A stretch of 64,000 nt of DNA. It comes from Streptomyces sp. NRRL B-3428 (GTDB taxonomy: Bacteria; Actinomycetota; Actinomycetes; Streptomycetales; Streptomycetaceae). The DNA lies in the NCBI GenBank assembly GCA_000721375.1, contig JOGW01000005.1, positions 361,622 through 425,621 on the forward strand, written 5' to 3'. Made by a program: the position numbers and the translations under genes. This document shows positions 15,503-24,082 of this stretch, piece by piece. Positions within the stretch are counted from its first letter, which is position 1; every line of letters begins with the position of its first letter. The notes under the pieces are model-generated. The model saw only the letters and a program-made list of their open reading frames with translations. It made no database searches and had not been told where the DNA came from.

Positions 15503-17982
15503 CTTCCGCTCCTGACGGGCGAGTCGGTGGCGAACGTGAAGGCGTCGACGTCGAACAGGTTGCCCTGGCCCGTCGGTCCCTTGAAGAGCAGCACGAGGTC
15601 CGTGGTGCCCGTGGGCGCGCCGGACAGACCCGTGGTGACGTCTCGGAAGTTCTCCCAGCCGCCGGTCACCGGCACTGTCACGGATCCGAGCAGTGTCCCG
15701 GTCGGCGAACCGGCGCGGATCTCGATGGTGCCGCCCGCGCCGGCGGAGGAGATCCGGGCGGTGAAGGTGGTGGTGTTGCCGAGGGCGTACGGCTCGAAGG
15801 AGATCCAGTCGCCGTCGTCGGTGAACCCGACGGTGTTGGCGCCCTCCGCGGGGCCGTGCCCGGCGATCTGGATACCGGACTGGGCGGAGAAGTGCTCGGC
15901 CTGGCGGTGGCGCGGCTGCAGGACGTGCTTGCTGTGCGAGGTCAGACCGTCCTTGTCGGTGTACTCGGCGTCGAAGACCCCGTACAGGTTGGCCGCGCTG
16001 TCGTGTTCGCCGTCGGCCGGGACGGTGATGGTGCCGGTGCAGCCGTTCTGCGAGGTGATGGCGTGTTCATGGCTGTCGTGGCCGAGGAGGTAGGTGACCT
16101 CGACCTTCGCGCAGTCGATCGCGCCGTCCTCCGGATCGCTGACCGTCACCGCGAACGGGACGGTGTCACCGAAGGAGAAGAGCTGCCCGTCGAGCGGCTG
16201 GGTGAGTGTGACCGTCGGCGCCGTGTTGCCCGCCGTGATCACCAGACTGGAGGAGCCGGTCAGGCCTTCCGGGTCCTGCACCGTGAGCGTCGGGCGGTAG
16301 GTGCCCTTTGCTGTGTACGTGTGGGACGGATTGGCCTCGGTGGAGGTGGAGCCGTCGCCGAAGTCCCAGTGGTAGGTGAGGGGTTGGCCTTCCGGATCGG
16401 AACTGCCCGCCGAGGAGAACTGGACGCTCAGCGGCAGGGCGCCGGAGGTCTTGTCCACGGCCGCCTCGGCGATCGGGCTGCGGTTGCTGCCGGCGAGGTA
16501 CTCGATCCGGTACAGGGCCTGGTTGCCCGAGCCCGTGCCGTAGTCGAGGACGTACAGGGCGCCGTCCGGGCCGAAGTCGCTGTCGATGATCTGGGTGCCG
16601 GTCCAGGGGAAGTCCTCGATCACCCCGGGGGACCCGTCGCCCTTCACCTCGATCGACTTGATCCACTTGCGGCCGTACTCGGTGGCGAAGAACCGGCCGT
16701 CGAGCGACTGCGGGAACTTCACGTCCGAGTCGAGCTGCGGGTCGTAGCGGTACACCTCGCCGCCCATCGGCGATTCCGAGCCGCTGCCGAACTCCGGCGG
16801 CGAACCCTCCCAGCCGTACTTGATCCAACTCGCCTTGGCGGGCGGCAGCTCGGCCTGGCCCGTGTTGCGCTGCGAGTTGTTCGTCGGGCCGCCCGCGCAG
16901 TCGTACTTGGCGCCGGAGGGGCCGCTGGGGAAGGTGAACTCGCTGTACGTCTCGTCGGTGGTGTTCGTGCCGGTGCAGTACGGCCAGCCGTAGTTGCCGG
17001 GCGCGGCGACACGGTCGAACTCGACCTGGCCGCCGGGACCGCGGTTCGGATCGCCGCCGCCCGCGTCGGGGCCGTAGTCGCCCAGGTAGACGACGCCCGT
17101 CGCCTTGTCGACGCTCATACGGAACGGGTTGCGGAATCCCATCGCGTAGATCTCGGGCCGGGTGTTCGCCGTGCCCGGGGTGAACAGGTTGCCCTGGGGG
17201 ATCGTGTAGCCGCCGTCCGCGGTCGGCTTGATGCGCAGGAGTTTGCCGCGCAGGTCGTTGGTGTTCCCCGAGGAGCGCTGGGCGTCGAACTGCGGGTTGC
17301 GGTCGATGCGTTCGTCGATCGGCGCGTAACCGCTCGAGTCGAACGGGTTGGTGTCGTCGCCGGTGGTCAGGTACAGGTTCCCGGCCGAGTCGAAGTCGAT
17401 GTCACCGCCGACATGGCAGCACTGGCCGCGGTCGTTGGCGACTTCGAGCACGACCTTCTCGCTGGCCATGTCGAGGGTGTTGTCCGTCTTGAGCGTGAAC
17501 CGGGAGAGATTGAGATGCCCCTTCCACGGCTCGAAGTCCGCCGCGCTGCCGGTCGCAGGGGCGTCGCCGCCGGGGGTGTCGAGCTTGGGGGAGTAGTAGA
17601 CGTACACATGGCGGCTGGTGGCGAAGTCCGGGGCCGCCGCGATGCCCTGCAGGCCCTCCTCGTCGTGGGTGTACACGTCGAGCTTTCCGGCCGATGTGGT
17701 GTTCCCGGCGTGGTCCGTGTATCTGATCGTGCCGTCACGTGCGGTGTGCAGCGTGGAGCGGTCGGGGAGGACGGTGAGCGACATGGGCTCACCCAACTCG
17801 GCTGGTCCTGCCGCCAGTTGGACCTGTTGGTAGTCGGCGGCAGGGATGGCCTGTGTGGCGGCGTGTGCGGATGGGGTGCCGGATCCGGTGGCGGTGCCGG
17901 TGGCGGTGCCGGTGCCGGTGCCGGTGAGTACGAGTGTCAGTGCGGTGAGCAGTTTGAGCCCTGTGCGGGGGCTTCGGGGCAT
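15499..17982 (-). CDS. Secreted PQQ-dependent sugar dehydrogenase-like protein with PKD and CBM6 domains
   Basis: An 827-residue exported protein. The leader has an unusual simple-sequence stretch (repeated T-G/A-T codons from hexamer repeats, residues about 20-34). Residues 45-500 form a glucose/sorbosone-dehydrogenase six-bladed propeller with EEGLQGIAAAPDF, QCCHVGGDIDF, IYAMGFRNPFRMSVD and DYGPDAGGGDPNRGP, matching soluble PQQ sugar dehydrogenases. A PKD domain (about 515-600, YHWDFGDGSTS) and a further Ig-like region follow, then a CBM6 at about 705-820. GGAGG precedes ATG 17982. It is the first gene of a two-gene operon with the ThuA-GH99 protein. PQQ dependence and sugar substrate are inferred. 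Confidence 0.85.
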   Translation of the reverse strand: MPRSPRTGLKLLTALTLVLTGTGTGTATGTATGSGTPSAHAATQAIPAADYQQVQLAAGPAELGEPMSLTVLPDRSTLHTARDGTIRYTDHAGNTTSAGKLDVYTHDEEGLQGIAAAPDFATSRHVYVYYSPKLDTPGGDAPATGSAADFEPWKGHLNLSRFTLKTDNTLDMASEKVVLEVANDRGQCCHVGGDIDFDSAGNLYLTTGDDTNPFDSSGYAPIDERIDRNPQFDAQRSSGNTNDLRGKLLRIKPTADGGYTIPQGNLFTPGTANTRPEIYAMGFRNPFRMSVDKATGVVYLGDYGPDAGGGDPNRGPGGQVEFDRVAAPGNYGWPYCTGTNTTDETYSEFTFPSGPSGAKYDCAGGPTNNSQRNTGQAELPPAKASWIKYGWEGSPPEFGSGSESPMGGEVYRYDPQLDSDVKFPQSLDGRFFATEYGRKWIKSIEVKGDGSPGVIEDFPWTGTQIIDSDFGPDGALYVLDYGTGSGNQALYRIEYLAGSNRSPIAEAAVDKTSGALPLSVQFSSAGSSDPEGQPLTYHWDFGDGSTSTEANPSHTYTAKGTYRPTLTVQDPEGLTGSSSLVITAGNTAPTVTLTQPLDGQLFSFGDTVPFAVTVSDPEDGAIDCAKVEVTYLLGHDSHEHAITSQNGCTGTITVPADGEHDSAANLYGVFDAEYTDKDGLTSHSKHVLQPRHRQAEHFSAQSGIQIAGHGPAEGANTVGFTDDGDWISFEPYALGNTTTFTARISSAGAGGTIEIRAGSPTGTLLGSVTVPVTGGWENFRDVTTGLSGAPTGTTDLVLLFKGPTGQGNLFDVDAFTFATDSPVRSGR
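17886..17928 (-). repeat. Hexamer microsatellite in the signal-peptide coding region
   Basis: About seven copies of a GGTGCC/GGTGGC hexamer encode alternating Gly/Thr/Ala residues just before the mature dehydrogenase. The repeat stays in frame and could vary in copy number by slippage. Confidence 0.7.
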
Positions 17983-18094
17983 GGGGGGAACCTCCTGACG
18001 CTTGGGGGTGAGTCAGGCAGGGCGCGCGCCGCCGCGCTTGCTGCGGGGGTGCGGGGGTGCGGGGGTGCCGTGTGCAGTGGGGTGCGAAGTGCGT

Positions 18095-18125
18095 GAATTA
18101 CGCGTTCAGTACGCAGAATTGCGCG
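18095..18125. promoter_or_regulatory. Candidate regulator site: GAATTnCGCG direct repeat, 21-bp period
   Basis: GAATTACGCG (18095-18104) and GAATTGCGCG (18116-18125) are direct repeats two helical turns apart, between the candidate promoter and the start of the dehydrogenase gene. This is a suggestive binding-site arrangement only. Confidence 0.4.
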
Positions 18126-18143
18126 GAACTGAGAGTGCCTTGC

Positions 18144-18183
18144 ATGCTGGCGAGCGACCCGAAATTTGTCAAGGGCCTGTCAA
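18144..18183 (-). promoter_or_regulatory. Candidate promoter with tandem TTGACA boxes for the dehydrogenase operon
   Basis: On the minus strand two perfect TTGACA hexamers lie 11 bp apart (18183-18178 and 18172-18167). The second is followed after 17 bp by CAGCAT (18149-18144), a plausible -10. The remaining 299-bp intergenic region contains G-rich sequence and no gene I can support. Confidence 0.5.
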
Positions 18184-18281
18184 AATTCGGCGGGTCGGCC
18201 GCACCACCGTCGCGTGCATCGAGCGCGGCCAGCGGGCCGGCCGCTGCGCACCGCCACACGGGCTGAATGAACGCCCTCGGC

Positions 18282-19517
18282 TCACCTCAGGAACGCAGCC
18301 GTGCGCCGGCCGCTACGGTGCCGGGCCATGTCGCGTACGCACAGGGCGGTGTGGGCGAGGGCCCGTTGCGCGGGGTCGGTTGCGTCGAAGCCGCAGGCAC
18401 CGGCCAGACGCGCGAGCCGGTAGTCGACGCTGTTGGGGTGCAGATGCAGTTCGTCGGCGGTCAGGCGCCGGTCGCACCCGTGCCGCAGATAGGCGCGCAG
18501 GGTCTGCTCCCAGTCCGGGTGCTCGTCCAGCGGGGCGAGGCGTTGCAGCAGGAGCTGGAAGGCCGGACCGGGGCGGGTGAGCTGGTATTCGATCAGCAGG
18601 TCGGCGAGGTGATAGATCCCGGCGGGCCGGTGTGTGGCGACCGCGATCTCCGCGATCTCGGCGCTCTGCGCGGCAGCCGAGGGGATATCTGCGGTAACGG
18701 CGAGTGTGGCGCCGACGTGCACGTCGACGTCGAGGACACCGATGAGTCGCTGCAGCCCGGCATGGGCGCGGTCCGCGGCGCCTGAGGTGTGGCCGGGCAG
18801 GGGGATGAGGACGGTGGCGGTGGGATCGCCGATGAGGGCGAGGACACCTCCGTCGCTGTGCTCGCTGAGCACCCGCTGGATCGTGTTGGCGCGACGGTGG
18901 TGGACGACCAGCGGCGGATCGGCCTCGCCGGTGACGGGTCCGGTGAGGTGGAGGCAGAGCACGAGGTAGCGCTCGGCCAGGGTGAGTCCGGCCCGGCGGG
19001 CAGAGGTCTCCGGGTCCTCGCCCGCCAGCAGGGCCGCGAACACGCCGTAGCGGGCGTCGCGTTCACCGGTGCTCAGGCGGGCCGCCTCGTGGTGGTAGCC
19101 GCGCAGCACCAGAGTGGTGACCGCGAGCAGGTGTGCGTGGGTGCGTGCGGTGAGCCGCAGCAGCCCCGCCGCGTCCTGGCTCCCGACTTCGTCAAGGACC
19201 GCTTCCCATACGGCGTTGAAGCCGAGCTGGTAGTCGCGCATCAGGTTCTCCACCGGCTGGCCCTCGCTGGCGCGCCGGGCCGCGGACGCCACCAGGTCCG
19301 CGGCGTCCTCCTCGGTGACGGGACGGTCTTCGGGGTTCTGGAGGGAGCGGACGAAGAGGTCGATGTTGTAGCCGACGATCCAGGCGAGGTCCGCGTCGGG
19401 CGATGACCCCGCCAGCCGGGCCAGCACACGTTCGACGAGCTGCCGGCGCCGGTCCTGGATCCACTGCGCCGCGGGAGTTCCGGCGATCCTCAACACCACA
19501 TCTTTTGGAGATGTCAC
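18282..19517 (-). CDS. PucR/CdaR-family transcriptional regulator
   Basis: A 411-residue regulator of the PucR family. The C-terminal helix-turn-helix (about 355-400) has the standard AYLRHGCDRRLTADELHLHP then NSVDYRLARLAGACGFD. The central part (about 160-300, GGDEF-like fold remnant of this family) includes GVFAALLAGED and LVLCLHLTGPV. The N-terminal helical region is typical. Start is the GTG at 19517; no SD is clear. It is divergent from the M28 peptidase-MFS-lipase genes across 103 bp, so it is a likely regulator of them. Effector unknown. Confidence 0.87.
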   Translation of the reverse strand: MTSPKDVVLRIAGTPAAQWIQDRRRQLVERVLARLAGSSPDADLAWIVGYNIDLFVRSLQNPEDRPVTEEDAADLVASAARRASEGQPVENLMRDYQLGFNAVWEAVLDEVGSQDAAGLLRLTARTHAHLLAVTTLVLRGYHHEAARLSTGERDARYGVFAALLAGEDPETSARRAGLTLAERYLVLCLHLTGPVTGEADPPLVVHHRRANTIQRVLSEHSDGGVLALIGDPTATVLIPLPGHTSGAADRAHAGLQRLIGVLDVDVHVGATLAVTADIPSAAAQSAEIAEIAVATHRPAGIYHLADLLIEYQLTRPGPAFQLLLQRLAPLDEHPDWEQTLRAYLRHGCDRRLTADELHLHPNSVDYRLARLAGACGFDATDPAQRALAHTALCVRDMARHRSGRRTAAFLR

Positions 19518-19521
19518 AACG

Positions 19522-19540
19522 CCAGGCTGCCACAGTCTGG
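19522..19540. promoter_or_regulatory. Imperfect palindrome in the pucR-M28 intergenic region
   Basis: CCAGGCTG-CCA-CAGTCTGG: 8-bp arms with one mismatch and a 3-bp spacer, 5 bp upstream of the PucR-family start. A TTGACC box (minus strand, 19551-19546) lies next to it. It is a candidate operator for autoregulation. Confidence 0.4.
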
Positions 19541-19620
19541 GGTCCGGTCAATTTCCGTTGTGCCCTGATGAGGAGAGGGTCGACCTCGTACCGCACGCAC
19601 CGGGCGAAGAAGGCAGTGAC

Positions 19621-21081
19621 ATGACGACGATCCACGACGATCTCAAGTGGCCGGACGGCCCCGTCGAAGCGGGCCCGGACGGGCGCGTCGCGGATGGTGC
19701 CTTCCTCGGTCTTGAAGTGCTGGATTCCTGGCAGCGCGAGCTGGACGCTCGCGGGCTGCGGGCCACCGGCTCCGACAGCCACCACGCCTACGTGGCGTCA
19801 CTGGTGGAGCGGCTCGGCCGGGTCGGGGTGCAGGACGTACGTGAGGAGAAGCTGCCGCTGCGGCGGTGGACGCCTCGGCGCCGGCAGCTCACGCTCGACG
19901 CCGCGGGCGGGCCGGTCGAGGTGCCGCTGGTGACGCCGGTCGCCTACTCGGGACGCACCCCGGCCCACGGCGTGACCGCCCCGCTGTCCGCGAAGGCGGT
20001 CACGGGACACATCGGGGTGGTCGACATCGCCCTGCCTGCCCTGCAGGCGCACGTATTCGACGACCTCGACTGGGCCGGCCCGGACGGAGTCCGCCACGAC
20101 GCGGACTACGACCCGGCCACCCCGTACGAGCGGGTGTGGCTGAGCCAGGACGCCATGCGCGAGTGCCTCGACCGGTTCGCCCGCGTCGGCGCGAGCGGAC
20201 TGATCCTCGTCGTCGACCTGCCGGCCGAGGCCATGCGGGAGGGCTACCTCCTCTACGACGGTGTGCACCGCGGCCTGCCGGCCGTCTTCGTCAGCCGCGA
20301 GCAGGGAACGCTGCTGCACGCGGCCGCCGCCGAAGGACGCGAAGCCACCCTCGTCCTGGAGGCCCGCGTGGAGGACGTCGAGACCGCCAACGTGCTGGGC
20401 CTGATCCCCGGCGCCAGCGACGAACTGGTCGTCCTGCACTCCCACACCGACGGCACCAACGGCCTGGAGGACAACGGCCCCGAAGCCATCCTCGCCATGG
20501 CCCAGTACCTGGCCCGCATCCCTCGGGAAGAGCTGCCGCGCAGCGTGCTCGTCCTGCTGACCACCGGCCACTTCACCACCTACACCGCCTGGGGCCTGGA
20601 AGCCTTCCTGGACCGGCACCGTGACGACCTGGTGCCGAAGATCGCCGCGGCTCTGTGCCTGGAGCACCTCGGCGCCCGTCCCTGGCCTCACGACAAACAG
20701 CCCGAAGGCCCGGTACCGCAGCACGAGTTCGGGTGCGTGTTCGCCAGCCCCCACCAGAAGGTCATCGACGCCGTACGCGGGGGCCTGGACCGGGCCGCGG
20801 TCACCGAGTCACGGGTCCTGCGGCCCTTCGTCCCCGACACCACCGGCCGCTCCCCGGACGGCACGACCTGGCCCGGCGACGGCAGCGCGTTCTGGCACAC
20901 CGCCGGCCTGCCCTCGGCGAACTTCATCACCGGCCCCGGCTACCTCCTCAACGCCGAACCCGTCCTGGACTTCATCGACGTGGAAGCGATGCGCCGGCAG
21001 GCCATCGCCTTCACCGAGACCGTCCTCGAGCTGTGCACCATCCCCTTCGCCGAGCTGCACACCCGCAGGGATCCGTCATGA
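19621..21081 (+). CDS. M28-family metallopeptidase-like protein (aminopeptidase/carboxypeptidase type)
   Basis: A 486-residue protein resembling M28 zinc peptidases. A PA-like insert occupies roughly residues 110-250; the metal site begins at HSHTDGTNGLEDNGPEAI (His, Asp, then D-N), followed by VLLTTGHFT, ALCLEHLG (Glu ligand) and near the end AFWHTAGLPSANFITGPGY (final His). There is no signal peptide, so it appears cytosolic, unusual for secreted M28 enzymes. Start ATG 19621 follows GAAGG. Its stop overlaps the next ATG by 4 nt, coupling it to the MFS transporter. Uptake and hydrolysis of an amide or peptide substrate is inferred. Confidence 0.75.
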   Translation: MTTIHDDLKWPDGPVEAGPDGRVADGAFLGLEVLDSWQRELDARGLRATGSDSHHAYVASLVERLGRVGVQDVREEKLPLRRWTPRRRQLTLDAAGGPVEVPLVTPVAYSGRTPAHGVTAPLSAKAVTGHIGVVDIALPALQAHVFDDLDWAGPDGVRHDADYDPATPYERVWLSQDAMRECLDRFARVGASGLILVVDLPAEAMREGYLLYDGVHRGLPAVFVSREQGTLLHAAAAEGREATLVLEARVEDVETANVLGLIPGASDELVVLHSHTDGTNGLEDNGPEAILAMAQYLARIPREELPRSVLVLLTTGHFTTYTAWGLEAFLDRHRDDLVPKIAAALCLEHLGARPWPHDKQPEGPVPQHEFGCVFASPHQKVIDAVRGGLDRAAVTESRVLRPFVPDTTGRSPDGTTWPGDGSAFWHTAGLPSANFITGPGYLLNAEPVLDFIDVEAMRRQAIAFTETVLELCTIPFAELHTRRDPS

Positions 21082-22334
21082 GCGCCACGGTGCACGCGAC
21101 CGGTGCGGAACCGGTCCGCTCCCGCACCGGCATGGTGCGGGTAGGCGTCGGACTGCTGCTGGGCACGCTGGCCTGGTCGATGGCCTTCGCCACCGCCACC
21201 GCCGTCCTCCTGCCCGCCCGCATCGAGGACATCGCCCCCGACGACAAGGTGACCCTGCTGGCCGTCCTCACCACCACGGCCGCGCTCGTCGGCCTCCTGG
21301 CCAACATCACCATCGGCGCGCTCAGCGACCGCACGCGTACCCGGCTCGGCTCCCGCACCCCCTGGATCATCGGTGGCGCAGTGGCCACCGTCGTGTTCAT
21401 GTCCCTGCTCGCGGCTGCCACCACCTTCTGGGCCATGCTCGTCTGGTGGTCCCTGACGGTGATCGGGCTCAACGCGCTTACCGCACCGCTGACCGCGATC
21501 GTTCCCGACCGCGTACCGACCGCACGCCGCGCCACCCTCTCCGCCGTGGTCGGCATCGGCGTTCTGCTCGGCAACGCCGCCGGCGCACTGACCGGCGCCG
21601 CCTTCCTCGACTCGCCGGCCACCGGGCTCGCCGCCACCGGCATCGTCTCCGCGCTGCTGGCCCTCGTCGCTGTCGCCGTGGCCCCCGACCTGCCCAACAC
21701 CTCCGACCAGGGCGCCCCGCCACTGACGATCCGCACCCTGGCCCGATCAGTGAAGTTCCCCAAGGCCGCACCGGACTTCCACTGGGCACTGTGGGGCCGA
21801 CTCCTGCTCGTTCTCGGCTACTTCATGATCAACAGCTATCAGCTGTACATCCTCATCGACCACGTCGGACTCAGCAAGAAGCAGGCCGCGGCCGCCCTGG
21901 GCCTCAACTCGGTGCTTTTCCTCGCCGCTGCGATCGCCAGCTCAGCCGTCGCGGGACCACTCTCCGACCGGACCGGGCGCCGCAAGCCGTTCGTCATCGG
22001 CGCCTCCCTGGTGGCACTGCTGGCCATCGCCATCCCGCTGACGTGGGCGACACCGGGAGGCATGACCGCCTTCTCCTGCGTCGGCGGACTCGCCTTCGGC
22101 TGCTACTACGCCGTCGACGCCGCGCTGATGGCCGACGTCCTGCCGAATCAGGACGCCCGCGCCAAAGACCTGGGCATCCTCAACGTCGCCAACACCGCCG
22201 GCCAGGCCCTCGCCCCCGTCGCCAGCTCCGGCCTCGTCGGTCTCGGCATGGGCTACTCACCGGCCTTCACCGGCGCCATGGCCGCCTGCCTCCTCGGCGC
22301 GATCCTCATCGTCCCGATCCGCACCGTCCGCTGA
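21078..22334 (+). CDS. MFS transporter
   Basis: A 418-residue protein with about 12 hydrophobic segments. The loop 2-3 signature of the major facilitator superfamily is seen as GALSDRTRTRLGSR and repeated in the second half as GPLSDRTGRRK. The start ATG at 21078 overlaps the M28 stop (ATGA), so the transporter is translationally coupled to the peptidase; the lipase-like gene follows 52 bp downstream. The pattern resembles glycoside/oligosaccharide or drug transporters (G-x-R-T-P-W at the end of loop 2-3). Direction and substrate are not readable. Confidence 0.88.
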   Translation: MSATVHATGAEPVRSRTGMVRVGVGLLLGTLAWSMAFATATAVLLPARIEDIAPDDKVTLLAVLTTTAALVGLLANITIGALSDRTRTRLGSRTPWIIGGAVATVVFMSLLAAATTFWAMLVWWSLTVIGLNALTAPLTAIVPDRVPTARRATLSAVVGIGVLLGNAAGALTGAAFLDSPATGLAATGIVSALLALVAVAVAPDLPNTSDQGAPPLTIRTLARSVKFPKAAPDFHWALWGRLLLVLGYFMINSYQLYILIDHVGLSKKQAAAALGLNSVLFLAAAIASSAVAGPLSDRTGRRKPFVIGASLVALLAIAIPLTWATPGGMTAFSCVGGLAFGCYYAVDAALMADVLPNQDARAKDLGILNVANTAGQALAPVASSGLVGLGMGYSPAFTGAMAACLLGAILIVPIRTVR

Positions 22335-22386
22335 CCGCACGCCCACCGCCCGTACCCGGGCCGGCCCGAACACCGAGCGGAGCACC

Positions 22387-23283
22387 ATGCCCAAGGACCA
22401 GCCCCTACCGCCCGGACACGAGACCGATGGCCGCGGGCACGAGACCGATGGCCGCGGGCACAGCACCCGCCGCCTCCCGTCGGGAACCGTGGTGCACACC
22501 TGGACTCCGGCCGAACCTGCCGTGGCCATGGTCCAGTTGCAGCACGGTTTCGCCGAATACTCCGAACGCTTCGTCCACCAGTACTCCCGACTCATCCCTC
22601 ACCTGGTCAGCCAAGGGATCGAGGTGTGGGCCATGGACCTGCCCGGACACGGCCGCTCGCCAGGACGCCGCGGCGTCGTCGACGTCCGCCGGGCAGTCGA
22701 AGAACACTTCCGCGTACGCCGCGACATGCTCGTCCGACAGCTCCCGCTCCTCGTGCTCGGGCACTCCCTGGGCGGACTGGTCACGGCAGGCAGCATCACC
22801 GCCGACCCAACCGGAGTCGCGGGCGCGGTGCTCCTGTCTCCCGCTCTCCCACCACCGCCGCCAGCCGCAATTCAGGCCCTTCTGAACTCCATCGCCCGGA
22901 TCCTGCCGGCGGTACCGGCACCAGTGCCTGCCGCTCCGGCAGCAGAACTGACCCGGCGCGCGGACGTCGTACGGCAGGCGACGCAGGATCCCCTGATGGC
23001 TCACCGCTCCCTCCCACTCCTTGTCGCCACCAGTTCCCTCGCCGTCGCCGGCAGCGTGTGGGCCGCCGCCTCGCAATGGAAGCTCCCATGCCTGGTCATC
23101 CACGGCACTGCCGACACCTCCACCGACCCCCGAGCCAGCCGACGCCTGGCCACCCTCCTGAGCCACAAGAACAGTGCCTACCTGCCGATCACGGATGGCC
23201 GGCACGAACTGCTGCACGACGACGATGCCGCCCTCGTCCTTCAGCACGTAGTCACCTTCGTGAACAACTGCCTCGGAACGTGA
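22387..23283 (+). CDS. Alpha/beta hydrolase (monoacylglycerol-lipase-like)
   Basis: A 298-residue alpha/beta hydrolase. The nucleophile elbow is GHSLGG (Ser near residue 121), the oxyanion region is LQHGFAEYSERFVHQ, the acid is in LVIHGTADTSTDP and the catalytic His in DGRHELLHD. This matches serine aquaporin-like monoacylglycerol lipases (Hydrolase_4). The N-terminus carries a perfect 21-bp tandem duplication (22417-22458) encoding two HETDGRG units. It probably belongs to the run begun by the M28 peptidase. Substrate is likely a lipid or ester. Confidence 0.85.
   Translation: MPKDQPLPPGHETDGRGHETDGRGHSTRRLPSGTVVHTWTPAEPAVAMVQLQHGFAEYSERFVHQYSRLIPHLVSQGIEVWAMDLPGHGRSPGRRGVVDVRRAVEEHFRVRRDMLVRQLPLLVLGHSLGGLVTAGSITADPTGVAGAVLLSPALPPPPPAAIQALLNSIARILPAVPAPVPAAPAAELTRRADVVRQATQDPLMAHRSLPLLVATSSLAVAGSVWAAASQWKLPCLVIHGTADTSTDPRASRRLATLLSHKNSAYLPITDGRHELLHDDDAALVLQHVVTFVNNCLGT
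22417..22458 (+). repeat. Perfect 21-bp tandem duplication inside the hydrolase gene
   Basis: Two identical 21-bp units (22417-22437, 22438-22458) encode a repeated heptapeptide HETDGRG near the N-terminus. It is in frame, so the reading frame is kept. Confidence 0.9.
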
Positions 23284-23345
23284 TCTCCGAGAGAGGAGCG
23301 CCTCTGCACGGACCGCGATAGCTGATGGCTGTCAGGCATGGAAGA

Positions 23346-23398
23346 AGGGCCTCTTGGTAGCTCGCGGTTGTCGAGTCCAGCGAGAAGCAAGAGGCCCT
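23346..23398. repeat. Long imperfect hairpin in a gene-free stretch
   Basis: AGGGCCTCTTG (23346-23356) and CAAGAGGCCCT (23388-23398) form a perfect 11-bp stem; CTCGC/GCGAG inside extend it. It lies in the 291-bp gap between the lipase-like gene and the macro-domain gene. It may act as a terminator for the lipase run, or be a leftover insertion-sequence end. No protein-coding gene is supportable in the rest of the gap. Confidence 0.55.
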
Positions 23399-23574
23399 GT
23401 TGTCGAAGTGTCGCGTGGTCAGCGCCCCATCACCCTGACCGCCCGGCTCGATCCCGCCGACGCACTGGACCGTGCGTACGACCCCCGTGGCCGTCCCCTG
23501 TGGAGAACGGGCCCCCGCGTAACCGCGGTTGAGGCCGGCTTCGATCCCCGACGTCGAACGCGACACCGGCCCCC

Positions 23575-24051
23575 TCAGCCGTGGTCATACACGGTGACCG
23601 CTATGCCCCGCGCGCAGAGCGCTTCCTGGACGAGCGGCTCGATCCGCTCCCACTTCCCGCCGGCCAGGCCACAGCCGATCCGCGGCATGTGCACGGATGC
23701 CTTGTGCTCGACCGCCTGCGCGGCCAGCGCGACCAGACAGCGCCGCACGGCGTCGTAGCGGATCGGGGGACCCGCACTGCCTGTCCGGATGCCCCGCTGC
23801 CCGATCATGTTGGCCACGTGGATGTCATCCCTGACCCGGACAAGGCGTACGGCGCCGAGCCCGAAGTCGTTGCCCGCCCGCTCCCGGTGCCAGCGGCGGT
23901 AGTCCCGCTCGGGCTCGGGCCAACGGCGGGACAGGGCCAGGACGAAGCCCTTGCCCCAGCCGCCCAGGTCGTTGCACACATGGGCGATGATCTTCGGCCC
24001 CTTGGCCTGCGGGTTCGTCGCGTCCCCGCGGACGACCGACAGTGGTCGCAC
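23575..24051 (-). CDS. Macro-domain protein (ADP-ribose-phosphatase-like)
   Basis: A 158-residue stand-alone macro domain, expected to bind ADP-ribose and possibly hydrolyse ADP-ribose 1''-phosphate or remove ADP-ribose. Visible signatures: VVRGDATNPQAKGPKIIAHV with the asparagine-containing CNDLGGWGKGF loop, ANMIGQRGI, and HMPRIGCGLAGGKWERI at the phosphate loop, similar to Poa1p-type phosphatases. Start is GTG 24051, preceded by GGGGGGA. It lies 31 bp downstream of the DinB-like gene on the same strand and may be co-transcribed. Target not known. Confidence 0.85.
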   Translation of the reverse strand: MRPLSVVRGDATNPQAKGPKIIAHVCNDLGGWGKGFVLALSRRWPEPERDYRRWHRERAGNDFGLGAVRLVRVRDDIHVANMIGQRGIRTGSAGPPIRYDAVRRCLVALAAQAVEHKASVHMPRIGCGLAGGKWERIEPLVQEALCARGIAVTVYDHG

Positions 24052-24082
24052 AGTGTCCCCCCGTTCCGTATCCGCCCCGGCC

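Noticed and set aside
15856..18096. Long open frame on the plus strand opposite the dehydrogenase gene
   Set aside because: High-GC shadow of the real minus-strand gene: Arg/Val/Gly-rich, no domain, no RBS, and the opposite strand has a clear propeller protein.
23360..23385. tRNA-like T-arm (GGTTGTCGAGTCC)
   Set aside because: No anticodon or acceptor arms, and the loop has two extra bases; not a tRNA or clear attachment site.
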